From NCBI GenBank assembly GCA_022770525.1, contig JALEHN010000038.1, positions 1 to 32,087 on the forward strand: DNA of 32,087 nucleotides, given 5' to 3'. The position numbers and the translations under genes are program-made. Numbering within the stretch: the stretch's first letter is position 1; each line of letters starts with the position of its first letter. The notes beneath the pieces were generated by a model. It worked only from the letters and a program-made list of their open reading frames with translations, was not told the DNA's origin and did no database searches. This document shows positions 15,699-24,422 of this stretch, one piece after another. The stretch is from Clostridiales bacterium. GTDB taxonomy: Bacteria; Bacillota; Clostridia; Lachnospirales; Lachnospiraceae.

Positions 15699-17249
15699 TC
15701 AAATTTTTGTCGTCCATGCCATGCAGTCTATGACTCTCGTCGCCACATCTTTGTAAAATTCGGGCTCATGGCAGATCAAAAGAACAGAACCTTTATATTC
15801 TTTTAAAGCTCTCTTTAATTCCTCTTTTGCGTCAACATCAAGATGGTTTGTCGGCTCATCCAGTAAAAGGACGTTCGTTTCCGTATTAATAATCTTGCAC
15901 AGACGGACTTTCGCCTGCTCGCCGCCGCTTAAAACACGGACCTGACTTTCTATATGTTTTGTCGTCAGCCCGCATTTTGCAAGGGCAGAGCGAACTTCAT
16001 ACTGTGTCATTGAAGGAAACTGCTCCCATATTTCTTCGATACACGTTCTTGTAAGATCGCCTGTCATCTCCTGCTCAAAATAGCCTTTATACAGGTAATC
16101 GCCCAGTTCCACACTGCCCGAATAAGCAGGAATCAGTCCGAGAATACTTTTTAACAGTGTTGTCTTGCCAATACCGTTGGCACCGGTAAGCGCCACCTTT
16201 TCACCACGCTCCATCGAAATGTTTAATGGCTTTGACAACGGCTCATCGTACCCGATGACAAGATCTTTTGTTTCAAAGATCATACGTCCCGATGCCCTTG
16301 CCTGTTTAAAATTGAACTCAGGCTTCGGCTTTTCTCTGGCAAGTTCGATGATATCCATTTTATCCAGCTTTTTCTGCCGGGACATCGCCATATTCCTGGT
16401 GGCCACCCTGGCTTTATTTCTGGCAACAAAATCCTTCAGTTCACTGATTTCCTGCTGCTGCTTATTATAAGCCGCCTGAAGCTGTGCCTTTTTCATTTCA
16501 TAAACTTCCATAAACTTGTCATAATCACCCACATAACGGTTCAGCTCCTGGTTTTCCATATGATAAATCAGATTAATCACACTGTTTAAAAACGGAATAT
16601 CGTGTGATATAAGAATAAAGGCATTTTCATAATCGTTAAGATAACGTTTCAGCCATTCAATATGCTGCTCATCCAAATAGTTCGTCGGCTCATCAAGAAG
16701 CAGAATATCCGGTTTTTCAAGCAAAAGCTTCGCAAGTAAAATCTTTGTCCGCTGTCCGCCGCTTAAATCTGTGACATCTTTATCAAGCCCGATGGCATCA
16801 AGGTCAAAAGCCCTTGCAATCTCATCGACTTTAGCATCAATCATATAAAAATCATGCTGCGTCAGAAGATCCTGAATCGTCCCCAGTTCTTCAAGCATGA
16901 CATTCATTGTGTCCTCATCAGCATCACCCATATGCTCGCATATATCATTCATTTTCGCTTCCAGATCAAAAAGCCACGCAAATGCCGATTTTAACACATC
17001 CCGAATCGTCATTCCTTTTTCAAGAACGGTATGCTGGTCAAGATAACCGACGCGGACATTTTTTGCCCATTCCACAGTACCCTCATCAGGCATCAGCTTT
17101 CCTGTAATAATATTCATAAAAGTAGATTTTCCTTCACCGTTGGCTCCGATGAGACCGATATGCTCACCTTTTAACAGTCTGAAAGAAACATTATTAAAAA
17201 TCGCCCTGTCACCAAAACCGTGACTTAAGTTTTTTACATTTAAAATCAT
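15699..17249 (-). CDS. ABC-F family ATPase (YbiT/YkpA-like)
   Basis: Soluble twin-ATPase of about 516 residues with no membrane segment, of the class that acts on ribosomes. First ATPase: Walker A GANGEGKS, signature LSGGQRTK, Walker B LLLDEPTNYLD. An inter-domain linker (about 250-310, AYNKQQQEISELKDFVARNKARVATRN) follows, then the second ATPase with GANGIGKT, LSGGEQAK and LLLDEPTNHLD. Both catalytic glutamates are present. I start at 17249 because GGAGGATCAA precedes that ATG; an in-frame ATG four codons upstream contains this ribosome site. Length and sequence style fit the housekeeping YbiT/YkpA group better than antibiotic-resistance ABC-F proteins with long linkers, but resistance cannot be excluded. 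Only small inverted repeats and no clear promoter were found upstream. Confidence 0.92.
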   Translation of the reverse strand: MILNVKNLSHGFGDRAIFNNVSFRLLKGEHIGLIGANGEGKSTFMNIITGKLMPDEGTVEWAKNVRVGYLDQHTVLEKGMTIRDVLKSAFAWLFDLEAKMNDICEHMGDADEDTMNVMLEELGTIQDLLTQHDFYMIDAKVDEIARAFDLDAIGLDKDVTDLSGGQRTKILLAKLLLEKPDILLLDEPTNYLDEQHIEWLKRYLNDYENAFILISHDIPFLNSVINLIYHMENQELNRYVGDYDKFMEVYEMKKAQLQAAYNKQQQEISELKDFVARNKARVATRNMAMSRQKKLDKMDIIELAREKPKPEFNFKQARASGRMIFETKDLVIGYDEPLSKPLNISMERGEKVALTGANGIGKTTLLKSILGLIPAYSGSVELGDYLYKGYFEQEMTGDLTRTCIEEIWEQFPSMTQYEVRSALAKCGLTTKHIESQVRVLSGGEQAKVRLCKIINTETNVLLLDEPTNHLDVDAKEELKRALKEYKGSVLLICHEPEFYKDVATRVIDCMAWTTKI

Positions 17250-17288
17250 TTGATCCTCCATTTCATCAAAATCCGCTCACATCATTTT

Positions 17289-17304
17289 TAAGCGTTTTCG
17301 CTTA
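17289..17304. repeat. Inverted repeat upstream of the ABC-F gene
   Basis: TAAGCG-TTTT-CGCTTA, perfect 6-bp arms, 40 bp before the ABC-F start codon. It could be an operator or a small mRNA hairpin; no T run follows on the minus strand. Confidence 0.45.
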
Positions 17305-17357
17305 TGTTTCATAAATTTGCCCGCCAAATGTACTCCGGCTTTGACAGACACATGCGC

Positions 17358-17388
17358 AAAAATGAGGCACTGTTTAAATACAGTGCCT
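17358..17388 (-). terminator. Terminator of the J-protein/dnaK operon
   Basis: Minus-strand stem AGGCACTGT/ACAGTGCCT (9 bp, 6-nt loop), then CATTTTTG. It lies about 115 bp beyond the dnaK stop codon. Confidence 0.8.
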
Positions 17389-17502
17389 ACTATTAAAATA
17401 TTGTAAATGTTCAAAGCTACAACATATTATATATCAATTTTTTAAAAAGCTCAATTACAATTTTTATAATTACAGCATCAAACCACCTGAACAAACGTAT
17501 TT

Positions 17503-19266
17503 TTAAGACTGCTCGCTCATACTTAACAGTCCTGAGACTGAAGCTTCAAGTCTTTCTTTGACAACTTTAATCTCAGCCCCCTGGGAAGGTGTGATCTGAT
17601 CCGGTTTTGTCTTTCTGAGAAGCTTCTTTAAATCGGCCAGATCATTTTTAATCTGTGATTTCTGCGCTTTATCAAGCGATTTCTTTGCCTTTCCCGCCAG
17701 AGCTGCATCGACCCGTATGGTCAGATTTTCAGCTTCATTTCTGACGTCCACCGCTGCTTTTCGCTCCGCATCGATCGTCTCAAAATTTGCAGCTTCATAG
17801 ACGGCTTTCTGAATTTCATCTTCTGAAAGATTGGAACTTGCCGTAATTGTAATGTGCTGTTCCTTGCCGGTACCGAGGTCTCTTGCAGATACACTTAAAA
17901 TACCATTGACATCAATATCAAAAGTCACCTCGATTTGCGGAACGCCCCGCATCGCACGTTTAATACCGTTTAACTTGAAATTACCGATCAGTTTATTATC
18001 CCTTGCAAACTGCCGCTCCCCCTGTAAGACTTTAATATCCACAGAAGTCTGGAAATTGGCTGCTGTCGTAAAAATCTGGCTGTATCTTGTGGGAATCGTT
18101 GAATTTCTTTCAATCAGCTTTGTGGCAATACCGCCAACGGTTTCAATCGAAAGTGACAACGGTGTGACATCCATAAGAAGGATTTCGTTTAACCCCGATT
18201 CTCCTGCCAGTTTGCCGCCCTGAACAGAGGCACCGAGGGCAACACATTCATCGGGATTAAGATTGCGGCTTGGTTCCTTTCCTGTCAGTTTTCTGACCTT
18301 TTCACAGACCGCCGGAATACGGGTGGAACCGCCCACAAGCAGCACCTTATTTAAATCGGCAGCCACAAGCCCCGCATCTTTTAAAGCATTCTGAACAGGC
18401 ATCGCTGTACGCTCAACAAGGTCAAATGTCAGTTCATCAAACTTTGCACGGGTAATATTCATATCCAGATGTCTGCCGCCTTCCTTTGTAGCGGTAATAA
18501 ACGGAAGGTTAATATTCACAGTCATCGCTGATGACAGTTCTTTTTTAGCCTTCTCAGCCTCCTCACGGATACGCTGCATGGCAATCTTATCTTTGGACAG
18601 ATCGATATGTTCTGTGTTTTTAAACTCTTTGACAATATAACTGGCAAGACGTTCATCAAAGTCATCACCGCCGAGATGATTATCACCGGACGTCGCCAGA
18701 ACTTCAATCACACCATCACCGATTTCAATGACGGATACATCAAATGTACCGCCGCCAAGGTCATAAACCATGACTTTCTGAGCACCTTCATTGTCAAGAC
18801 CGTAGGCCAGTGCCGCCGCTGTCGGCTCATTAATAATACGGGCCACATGAAGTCCCGCAATGCGTCCGGCATCTTTTGTCGCCTGACGCTGCGCATCGTC
18901 AAAATATGCCGGCACTGTTATGACCGCATCATTGACAGCCTCACCGAGATAGCTTTCCGCATCTTTTTTAAGCTTCATCAGAATCATCGCGGAAATTTCC
19001 TGAGGTGTATATGCCTTGCCATTGATATTCACTCTGTAATCCGTTCCCATCTGTCTTTTTATAGAACTGATTGTTTTATCCGGATTTGTCACAGCCTGAC
19101 GCTTTGCGGCATCACCGATCAGACGGTCACCTGTTTTTGAAAAGGCGACCACCGACGGTGTTGTCCGTGTTCCTTCCGCATTTGTAATCACAACAGGCTT
19201 ACCGCCCTCCATTACAGCGACGCAGCTGTTTGTCGTACCAAGGTCGATACCGATAATTTTACCCAT
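17503..19266 (-). CDS. dnaK: Hsp70 chaperone DnaK, short-tailed, probable secondary paralogue
   Basis: ATP-dependent chaperone of 587 residues. The ATPase domain is canonical: [14 protein letters not shown] at the N terminus, [16 protein letters not shown], and [11 protein letters not shown]. The linker and substrate domain are present ([36 protein letters not shown]). The C-terminal lid ends [11 protein letters not shown], so the acidic conserved tail of housekeeping DnaK (EEVDD-type) is missing, and the protein is about 20-50 residues shorter than usual. The neighbour is a J-domain protein 83 bp upstream. hrcA, grpE and a classical dnaJ are absent, so this is probably a second copy paired with that partner. 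No CIRCE element was found. The start has GGAGGAAAAAAT. It could still be the only dnaK of the organism; the window cannot tell. Confidence 0.93.
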   Translation of the reverse strand: MGKIIGIDLGTTNSCVAVMEGGKPVVITNAEGTRTTPSVVAFSKTGDRLIGDAAKRQAVTNPDKTISSIKRQMGTDYRVNINGKAYTPQEISAMILMKLKKDAESYLGEAVNDAVITVPAYFDDAQRQATKDAGRIAGLHVARIINEPTAAALAYGLDNEGAQKVMVYDLGGGTFDVSVIEIGDGVIEVLATSGDNHLGGDDFDERLASYIVKEFKNTEHIDLSKDKIAMQRIREEAEKAKKELSSAMTVNINLPFITATKEGGRHLDMNITRAKFDELTFDLVERTAMPVQNALKDAGLVAADLNKVLLVGGSTRIPAVCEKVRKLTGKEPSRNLNPDECVALGASVQGGKLAGESGLNEILLMDVTPLSLSIETVGGIATKLIERNSTIPTRYSQIFTTAANFQTSVDIKVLQGERQFARDNKLIGNFKLNGIKRAMRGVPQIEVTFDIDVNGILSVSARDLGTGKEQHITITASSNLSEDEIQKAVYEAANFETIDAERKAAVDVRNEAENLTIRVDAALAGKAKKSLDKAQKSQIKNDLADLKKLLRKTKPDQITPSQGAEIKVVKERLEASVSGLLSMSEQS

Positions 19267-19349
19267 ATTTTTTCCTCCAAATTTCTGTCTGCCCTCATAA
19301 CATCATACCCTTTTGGAAACTCCCCTGTATGCCTCCCTGCATTCTATCG

Positions 19350-20150
19350 TTAAAACGGCCGGCAGCACATACCGCCGCCGCAGCACATCTGACACATCAG
19401 GGTTGCAAAACATACCTTGTAGCATGTGCCTGTCATATCCATCGGACTCTGTCCGCCGTAGGATGCCTGCTGATTCTGATACCATGAGCCCCCGCTTTGT
19501 AAGGATGTCAGAAGCTTTTGATACTCTGCCCTGTCCGGTGCCATTGATGCCGCTATTTTCGCATGCTCAAGGGCAGTAACATTATTTCCTGAACCGGAAT
19601 TTGCGATAGCACTGTAGTAATACCATCTTGCATCCTTTAAATCAATATCTTTTAAAACATTCAGCGCCTCCTGATAATAGCCGCTGTTAATATAATTTGC
19701 CGCTGCTTTAAGCCTTACGGATTCGTTTTCATCAGGGTATACTTTGCCCTGGCCCTGATAGCCCCGGTAACCGCCGAAACCAAAACCAAACAAATCTTCA
19801 AAATCAAATCCGTTATATCCCTGTCCGCCCTGATAATGACTGCCCTGTGTGCCGGATTGATGACCGGATGCAGAACCCTGCCTGTATCCGCTCTGTCCAT
19901 AACTGTTCTGTCCGTAACCGCCTTGTCCATAACCGCTCTGAGTTCGGTTTCCGGCACCACCGCCGGAACGTTCCTTCATAATCAACTGATACGCCTGCTG
20001 AATCTCCTTAAACTTTGCTTCAGCCTGTGCTTTGTTTGGATTGTTAATATTTGCATCGGGATGATACTTTCGGCTCAACGCTCTGTAAGCCTTTTTGATC
20101 TCTTCATCTGTCGCATCCCTGGATATACCTAACACCTGATATGGATCCAT
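19350..20150 (-). CDS. J-domain co-chaperone with FUS-like linker, TPR-like region and Cys-rich tail
   Basis: A 266-residue partner for the adjacent DnaK. The J domain is at about 3-60 with HPD at 30-32, the motif that stimulates Hsp70 ATPase. Residues 62-135 are low complexity (G, S, Y, Q), including four pentads [20 protein letters not shown] at 72-91. Residues 145-218 look like TPR helices ([42 protein letters not shown]). The tail (243-263) has seven cysteines ending [11 protein letters not shown], possibly binding metal. It lacks the DnaJ zinc-finger and C-terminal substrate domains, so it is not a classical DnaJ. The start at 20150 has AGGAG nine bases upstream. Transcribed from the promoter at 20280-20308 and probably with dnaK. 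From memory, similar J proteins are common in Lachnospiraceae, but the role is unknown. Confidence 0.88.
   Translation of the reverse strand: MDPYQVLGISRDATDEEIKKAYRALSRKYHPDANINNPNKAQAEAKFKEIQQAYQLIMKERSGGGAGNRTQSGYGQGGYGQNSYGQSGYRQGSASGHQSGTQGSHYQGGQGYNGFDFEDLFGFGFGGYRGYQGQGKVYPDENESVRLKAAANYINSGYYQEALNVLKDIDLKDARWYYYSAIANSGSGNNVTALEHAKIAASMAPDRAEYQKLLTSLQSGGSWYQNQQASYGGQSPMDMTGTCYKVCFATLMCQMCCGGGMCCRPF
19878..19937 (-). repeat. Four tandem 15-bp coding repeats (GYGQ-type pentads)
   Basis: In-frame units coding [15 protein letters not shown] and SGYRQ (residues 72-91 of the J protein). The first three units differ at only a few bases; the fourth is more divergent. This suggests growth by local duplication. 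Confidence 0.8.
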
Positions 20151-20279
20151 GAACCATTTCTCCTGACTTTTCTCTATTTATCAATAAAACGTTTGCTTTC
20201 ATCATCCTGTACGAATCTTGTTTTTTCATCATAACAGGAGCTTTTTATTTGACCGCTGCCGTTTTTTTTCATACAAAAT

Positions 20280-20308
20280 AGGGTAAATCTTTTGCCTGAT
20301 ATTGTCAA
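20280..20308 (-). promoter_or_regulatory. Probable promoter of the J-protein/dnaK operon
   Basis: Minus-strand TTGACA (20303-20308), 17-bp spacer, weak -10 TACCCT (20280-20285). It leaves a leader of about 125 nt that contains no CIRCE repeat and no clear terminator. Confidence 0.5.
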
Positions 20309-20341
20309 TGCAGTCCATCTAAATAAATATTAAAATTTCAT

Positions 20342-20368
20342 AAAAACGGCGGGGAAATATCCCCGCCG
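20342..20368 (-). terminator. Terminator of the pyrimidine operon
   Basis: Minus-strand stem CGGCGGGGA/TCCCCGCCG (9 bp, 4-nt loop) then TTTTTATG, about 18 bp past the pyrD stop. Confidence 0.92.
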
Positions 20369-20386
20369 AAAATCAAATCTTTAACG

Positions 20387-21292
20387 TTATTTTACTGCGC
20401 CGACCAGCTCTTTGATATCTTTGACGCCGTGGCGTGTCATATAATCTTCGATACCTTTAACAACTTCCACTGTCGTATAAGGATTCATAAAATTCGCCGT
20501 ACCGACAGCAACCGCACTGGCACCCGCAAGGATAAACTCAATGGCATCTTCGGCACATGTGATGCCGCCCATACCAATGATCGGTATTTTAACTGCATGG
20601 GCTGCCTGATATACCATACGCACAGCAACAGGTTTGATCGCTGGACCGGAAAGGCCGCCGGTTTTATTGGCAAGGGCAAATGTCTTTCGTTCGATATCGA
20701 TCTTCATACCGGTCAGTGTATTGATCATCGACAAAACATCAGCGCCGCCTGCCTCTGCAGCCTTGGCCATCACTGTGATATCCGTCACATTCGGACTCAG
20801 CTTCATGATGACCGGCTGTTTTGCCTTTGCCTTGACCGCCTTTGTAATGGCCTCCACCGCTTTCGGATCCTGTCCGAAAGCAATGCCGCCTTCTTTGACA
20901 TTCGGACAGGATATATTGATTTCAAGCATATCAACGTCTGTATCCGCCAGTCTTTCAACGACTTCCAGATAATCCTCCGTTGTTTTTCCGCAGACATTCA
21001 CAACAATACGTGTATCATACTGTTTCAGGAACGGGATATCCCTTTCAATAAACACATCAATACCGGGATTTTGAAGACCGATGGCATTGAGCATACCGCT
21101 GCTTGTCTCAGCAATACGCGGTGTCGGATTACCCGGCCACGGAACATTGGCCACACCTTTTGTAACGACTGCGCCAAGCTTATTTAAATCAACATAGGCA
21201 CTGTATTCCGCACCTGAACCAAAGGTTCCGGAACCTTCCATGACAGGATTTTTAAACTCAACGCCTGCAAGATTGACTTTTGTACTTATCAT
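20387..21292 (-). CDS. pyrD: Dihydroorotate dehydrogenase B, catalytic subunit
   Basis: Oxidises dihydroorotate to orotate, the fourth step of UMP synthesis, with FMN. The 301 residues match class 1B. Features: N-terminal GxGTFGSG segment (20-27), INISCPN with catalytic base Cys129, PVIMKLSPNVTDI, SMINTLTGMKID, and phosphate-binding GMGGI and AVGTANF. Class 1B works as a heterotetramer with the iron-sulfur/FAD subunit PyrK, encoded immediately upstream. The start codon overlaps the pyrK stop as ATGA, so translation is coupled. A strong terminator follows. The active-site cysteine (not serine) and the pyrK neighbour exclude class 2. Confidence 0.97.
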   Translation of the reverse strand: MISTKVNLAGVEFKNPVMEGSGTFGSGAEYSAYVDLNKLGAVVTKGVANVPWPGNPTPRIAETSSGMLNAIGLQNPGIDVFIERDIPFLKQYDTRIVVNVCGKTTEDYLEVVERLADTDVDMLEINISCPNVKEGGIAFGQDPKAVEAITKAVKAKAKQPVIMKLSPNVTDITVMAKAAEAGGADVLSMINTLTGMKIDIERKTFALANKTGGLSGPAIKPVAVRMVYQAAHAVKIPIIGMGGITCAEDAIEFILAGASAVAVGTANFMNPYTTVEVVKGIEDYMTRHGVKDIKELVGAVK

Positions 21293-22056
21293 AGTTCAAC
21301 CTCCCCCGCATAAAATACAGGACCGTCTTTACAGATCCGTTTATTGTGAACATGGGTATGGTGGTCCACTTCTTTGGACTTGCAGACACAGGCAAGACAT
21401 GCGCCGATGCCGCAGGCCATCTTTTCTTCAAGGGAAATCTGACACTCAATGTCTTTTTGGGCCGCGTAGTTTTTTAAAGCACGAAGCATCGGTATCGGTC
21501 CGCAGCTATATATCACATCACCGCTGACACCTTCTGCCTCGATGGCATCAAGCACGTTGCCTTTCGTACCGACACTGCCGTCTTCTGTGGCAATGACCAC
21601 TTTTCCGTATTTTGAAAGCTCTTCACTTAAAAATGTCTGTGCGTCTCTGTATCCGACAACGATTGTCTTTTCACAGTCCAGCTGTTTTGCAAGTTCAAGC
21701 ATCGGCGGAATACCGATACCGCCGGCCACAAGAATCGCTTTCTTATCTTTCATAAAGAAACCATTTCCCAATGGTCCCATAATCCGGACATCATCACCTT
21801 CCGAAAGCCTTGAAAACTCATTTGTACCGGCGCCGACAACACGGTAAACAATGCGCAGGCTGCCCTTCTTTTTGTCTACTTCGCAAATACTGATCGGTCT
21901 TGGCAGCACTCTGGACTTATCATTACTGTAAACAGATATAAACTGTCCCGGCTTTGCCTCTAAAGCCATATCACCGACGCTTAACCACATACTGTAAACG
22001 CCGTCGCTTAATGTCTCCTGTGAAATCACAGGAACAGTTATCATCTTTGAACTCAT
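21289..22056 (-). CDS. pyrK: Dihydroorotate dehydrogenase B, electron transfer subunit
   Basis: Passes electrons from PyrD to NAD+ through FAD and a [2Fe-2S] cluster. About 255 residues. FAD-binding RPISI motif near 54-58, NAD-binding GGIGIPPMLELA, SCGPIPML, and cluster cysteines C215, C220, C223 and C242. The last spacing is slightly longer than I recall for Lactococcus PyrK and contains a His-rich stretch (DHHTHVHN). I start at 22056 because GGGAGGCGGCT lies before that ATG; an in-frame ATG five codons earlier overlaps the pyrF stop and contains the ribosome site. Sits between pyrF and pyrD in the operon. Confidence 0.96.
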   Translation of the reverse strand: MSSKMITVPVISQETLSDGVYSMWLSVGDMALEAKPGQFISVYSNDKSRVLPRPISICEVDKKKGSLRIVYRVVGAGTNEFSRLSEGDDVRIMGPLGNGFFMKDKKAILVAGGIGIPPMLELAKQLDCEKTIVVGYRDAQTFLSEELSKYGKVVIATEDGSVGTKGNVLDAIEAEGVSGDVIYSCGPIPMLRALKNYAAQKDIECQISLEEKMACGIGACLACVCKSKEVDHHTHVHNKRICKDGPVFYAGEVEL

Positions 22057-22070
22057 AGCCGCCTCCCGCA

Positions 22071-22991
22071 TTATAATACTGACGCAATATCTTTCTGCAT
22101 ATCGATGACTGCCTGTCTTGAAGCATCGGCAAAGTTTTCAGGTCCGAACTTTGCATACGCGTCCTGTTTATAAGCCGCGATAATACCTCTGGAAGAATTA
22201 ACGATGGCACCCAGTCCGTCTTCATTAAAATAGTGAACAAGATCTTTGGCTTTGCCGCCCTGTGCGCCGTAGCCCGGTACAAGAATATATGTCTTAGGCA
22301 TCACTTTACGAAGAATCTTACCCATTTCCGGATATGTAGCTCCGACAACAGCGCCGACATAACTGTAACCGCAGCTGCCCATATGCTCTTCGCCCCATTC
22401 TGCCACTTTTTCTCCAACCCACTCATACAGCGGACGTCCGTCAATCAGACGGTCCTGGAACTCTCCGCTGCTCGGATTTGAAGTTTTCACAAGAATAAAC
22501 ATACCTTTATTTTCTTCTTTGGCAACTTTAATAAACGGTTTCACACCGTCACTTCCCAGATATGGATTTACCGTAACAAAATCTTCATCAAATCCATAGT
22601 AAGACCGGCTTCCAACAGCAACTTTACCGAGATGTCCGACCGCATAAGCTTCTGATGTTGAACCGATATCGCCCCGTTTGACATCTCCGATGACAACAAG
22701 GTCTTTGGCCTTACAGTATTCTACTGTTTTATGAAATGCCATAAGTCCCGGCACACCAAACTGCTCGTACATGGCAATCTGCGGCTTTACTGCAGGGATA
22801 AGATCCCATGTAGCATCAACGATGGCTTTGTTAAACTGCCAGATTGCTTCGGCAGCACCTTCAAGTGTCTCCCCTTTTTCAGCAAAAGCTTTGGCTTTGA
22901 CATGATCCGGCACATAAGCTAACATCGGGTCAAGTCCCACAACAATCGGCGCATTTAATTTTTTAATTTTATCTACTAATTTGTTAATCAT
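22071..22991 (-). CDS. pyrF: Orotidine-5'-phosphate decarboxylase, long (type 2) form
   Basis: Final step of UMP synthesis, OMP to UMP. The 306 residues and low similarity to the ~230-residue form mark the type 2 subfamily. The catalytic motif DVKRGDIGST is at 103-112 with D103, K105 and D108. The phosphate loop is represented by LVPGYGAQGG and IVNSSRGI. The start at 22991 is preceded by AGGAGGATGTTT; an ATG eight codons upstream contains that site and is rejected. It begins about 27 bp after pyrC and its stop lies 14 bp before pyrK. pyrE is not in the window. Confidence 0.96.
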   Translation of the reverse strand: MINKLVDKIKKLNAPIVVGLDPMLAYVPDHVKAKAFAEKGETLEGAAEAIWQFNKAIVDATWDLIPAVKPQIAMYEQFGVPGLMAFHKTVEYCKAKDLVVIGDVKRGDIGSTSEAYAVGHLGKVAVGSRSYYGFDEDFVTVNPYLGSDGVKPFIKVAKEENKGMFILVKTSNPSSGEFQDRLIDGRPLYEWVGEKVAEWGEEHMGSCGYSYVGAVVGATYPEMGKILRKVMPKTYILVPGYGAQGGKAKDLVHYFNEDGLGAIVNSSRGIIAAYKQDAYAKFGPENFADASRQAVIDMQKDIASVL

Positions 22992-23018
22992 AAACATCCT
23001 CCTGTTTTTTTTCATGAA

Positions 23019-24305
23019 TTACATCTCATCGGCATAGTTATAAACAATATTGCCGTCAACAAACGTCATCAGCACACGACCCTTCACCGGATAGCCGTCA
23101 AAAGGTGTATTTTTCCCTTTTGAAACGAACTTAGACGCATCGATCTTATACGCTGTATCAGGATCAATCACGGCAATATCCGCAGCTTTACCTTCTGCAA
23201 GTGAACCTTTATCAATGCCGATAATTTTTGCCGGCTGATAACTCATATGGCTGATCAGGTCATAAAGTGTCATCCTGTTTTTCTCTACCAGCTCAGTCAT
23301 TGCCAGACAAAATGCTGTTTCCGAACCGACAATACCAAACGGTGCCTTTGCAATGCCCACAGCTTTTTCATCTGCGTGATGCGGTGCATGGTCGGTGGAA
23401 ATGGCTTCCATTGTATTATCACAAAGTCCCCGGATCAATGCCTCTTTATCTGCTTTACTGCGAAGCGGCGGGTTCATCTTATAGTTTGCATCATCTTCTT
23501 TGATATCATCCTGTGTCAGCGTAAAATGATGCGGACACACTTCCGCAGACACACAGACGCCATCTTCTTTTGCTGCTTTCACCATCTTCACACTGTCTTC
23601 TGTAGAGCAATGGCACAGATGAAGCGGACAGCCTGTGGACTTCGATAAAAGAATATCTCTTGCCGTAATCACATCTTCAACGTCATTCGGAATACCTTCA
23701 ACGCCAAGACGCTTTGCTGTCTCACCTGCGTTTAATGCGCCTTTACCGACAAGATACCGGTCCTCACAATGGGCAAGGACAATGATGCCTGCCTTTTTAG
23801 CTTCGATCATCGCTTCTTTATAAAGCTTTGTATTCATCACACTTTTGCCGTCTTCGCTGATTGCTTTCGCACCAGCCTTCGCCATACCCGCGATATCCGT
23901 CATTGCCTGTCCAAGCTGTCCTTTTGTCACAGCACCGACAGGCAAAATGTGAACGACTGAATCTTCTTTCGCTTTGTTCACAAGCCACTGTATCATCTCA
24001 GGACTGTCCATCGCCGGTTTTGTATTCGGCATCGGGCATATCGTTGTAAAACCGCCCCGTGCCGCCGCCATGGAGCCTGTCTTAATCGTTTCTTTGTGCT
24101 CAAATCCCGGCTCCCTTAAATGCACATGCAGATCAATAAAGCCAGGAACGACCAGACAGCCTGAAGCATCAATCACCTCATCTGCCGGATCTTCAATCGA
24201 TGGCGCTACTTTTAAAATCCTGTCACCGTCAATTAAAACATCATAAATCCCGTCACGTTCTGTCGCCGGATCGATCACCCGGCCGCCTTTAATCAGTTTT
24301 TTCAT
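23019..24305 (-). CDS. pyrC: Dihydroorotase, class I
   Basis: Closes carbamoyl-aspartate to dihydroorotate. The 428 residues match class I amidohydrolases. Metal ligands are visible: H60 and H62 in DLHVHLREPG, the aspartate in AISEDGKSV, LAHCED, LHLCHCST and STDHAPH. The start has GAGAGGAGCATTTC. It is the first gene of pyrC-pyrF-pyrK-pyrD, about 45 bp from its promoter. pyrB and the carbamoyl-phosphate synthase genes are not adjacent and must lie elsewhere. The leader is too short for a PyrR-type attenuator. Confidence 0.97.
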   Translation of the reverse strand: MKKLIKGGRVIDPATERDGIYDVLIDGDRILKVAPSIEDPADEVIDASGCLVVPGFIDLHVHLREPGFEHKETIKTGSMAAARGGFTTICPMPNTKPAMDSPEMIQWLVNKAKEDSVVHILPVGAVTKGQLGQAMTDIAGMAKAGAKAISEDGKSVMNTKLYKEAMIEAKKAGIIVLAHCEDRYLVGKGALNAGETAKRLGVEGIPNDVEDVITARDILLSKSTGCPLHLCHCSTEDSVKMVKAAKEDGVCVSAEVCPHHFTLTQDDIKEDDANYKMNPPLRSKADKEALIRGLCDNTMEAISTDHAPHHADEKAVGIAKAPFGIVGSETAFCLAMTELVEKNRMTLYDLISHMSYQPAKIIGIDKGSLAEGKAADIAVIDPDTAYKIDASKFVSKGKNTPFDGYPVKGRVLMTFVDGNIVYNYADEM

Positions 24306-24350
24306 GAAATGCTCCTCTCAATAAAGATTTTTCATTTCTTTGCGCCTATT

Positions 24351-24379
24351 AGTTTAACATATTTTGACACTTTACACAA
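24351..24379 (-). promoter_or_regulatory. Probable promoter of pyrC-pyrF-pyrK-pyrD
   Basis: Minus-strand TTGTGT (24374-24379), 17-bp spacer, extended -10 TGTTAAACT with TAAACT at 24351-24356. The untranslated leader is only about 40 nt. Confidence 0.6.
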
Positions 24380-24422
24380 GAAAATATACACAGATGCAGT
24401 AAATGCGTAACCCCTGGCAATA

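Noticed and set aside
18607-19140. 177-codon plus-strand open frame opposite dnaK
   Set aside because: Antisense shadow of a highly conserved gene with no ribosome site or recognisable domain.
20151-20386. CIRCE element controlling the J-protein/dnaK genes
   Set aside because: The TTAGCACTC-N9-GAGTGCTAA repeat is absent from this gap and from the gap before dnaK.
20429-21187. 252-codon plus-strand open frame opposite pyrD
   Set aside because: It lies entirely within pyrD on the opposite strand, has a Cys/His/Ile-rich composition typical of antisense frames, and shows no ribosome site or family motif.
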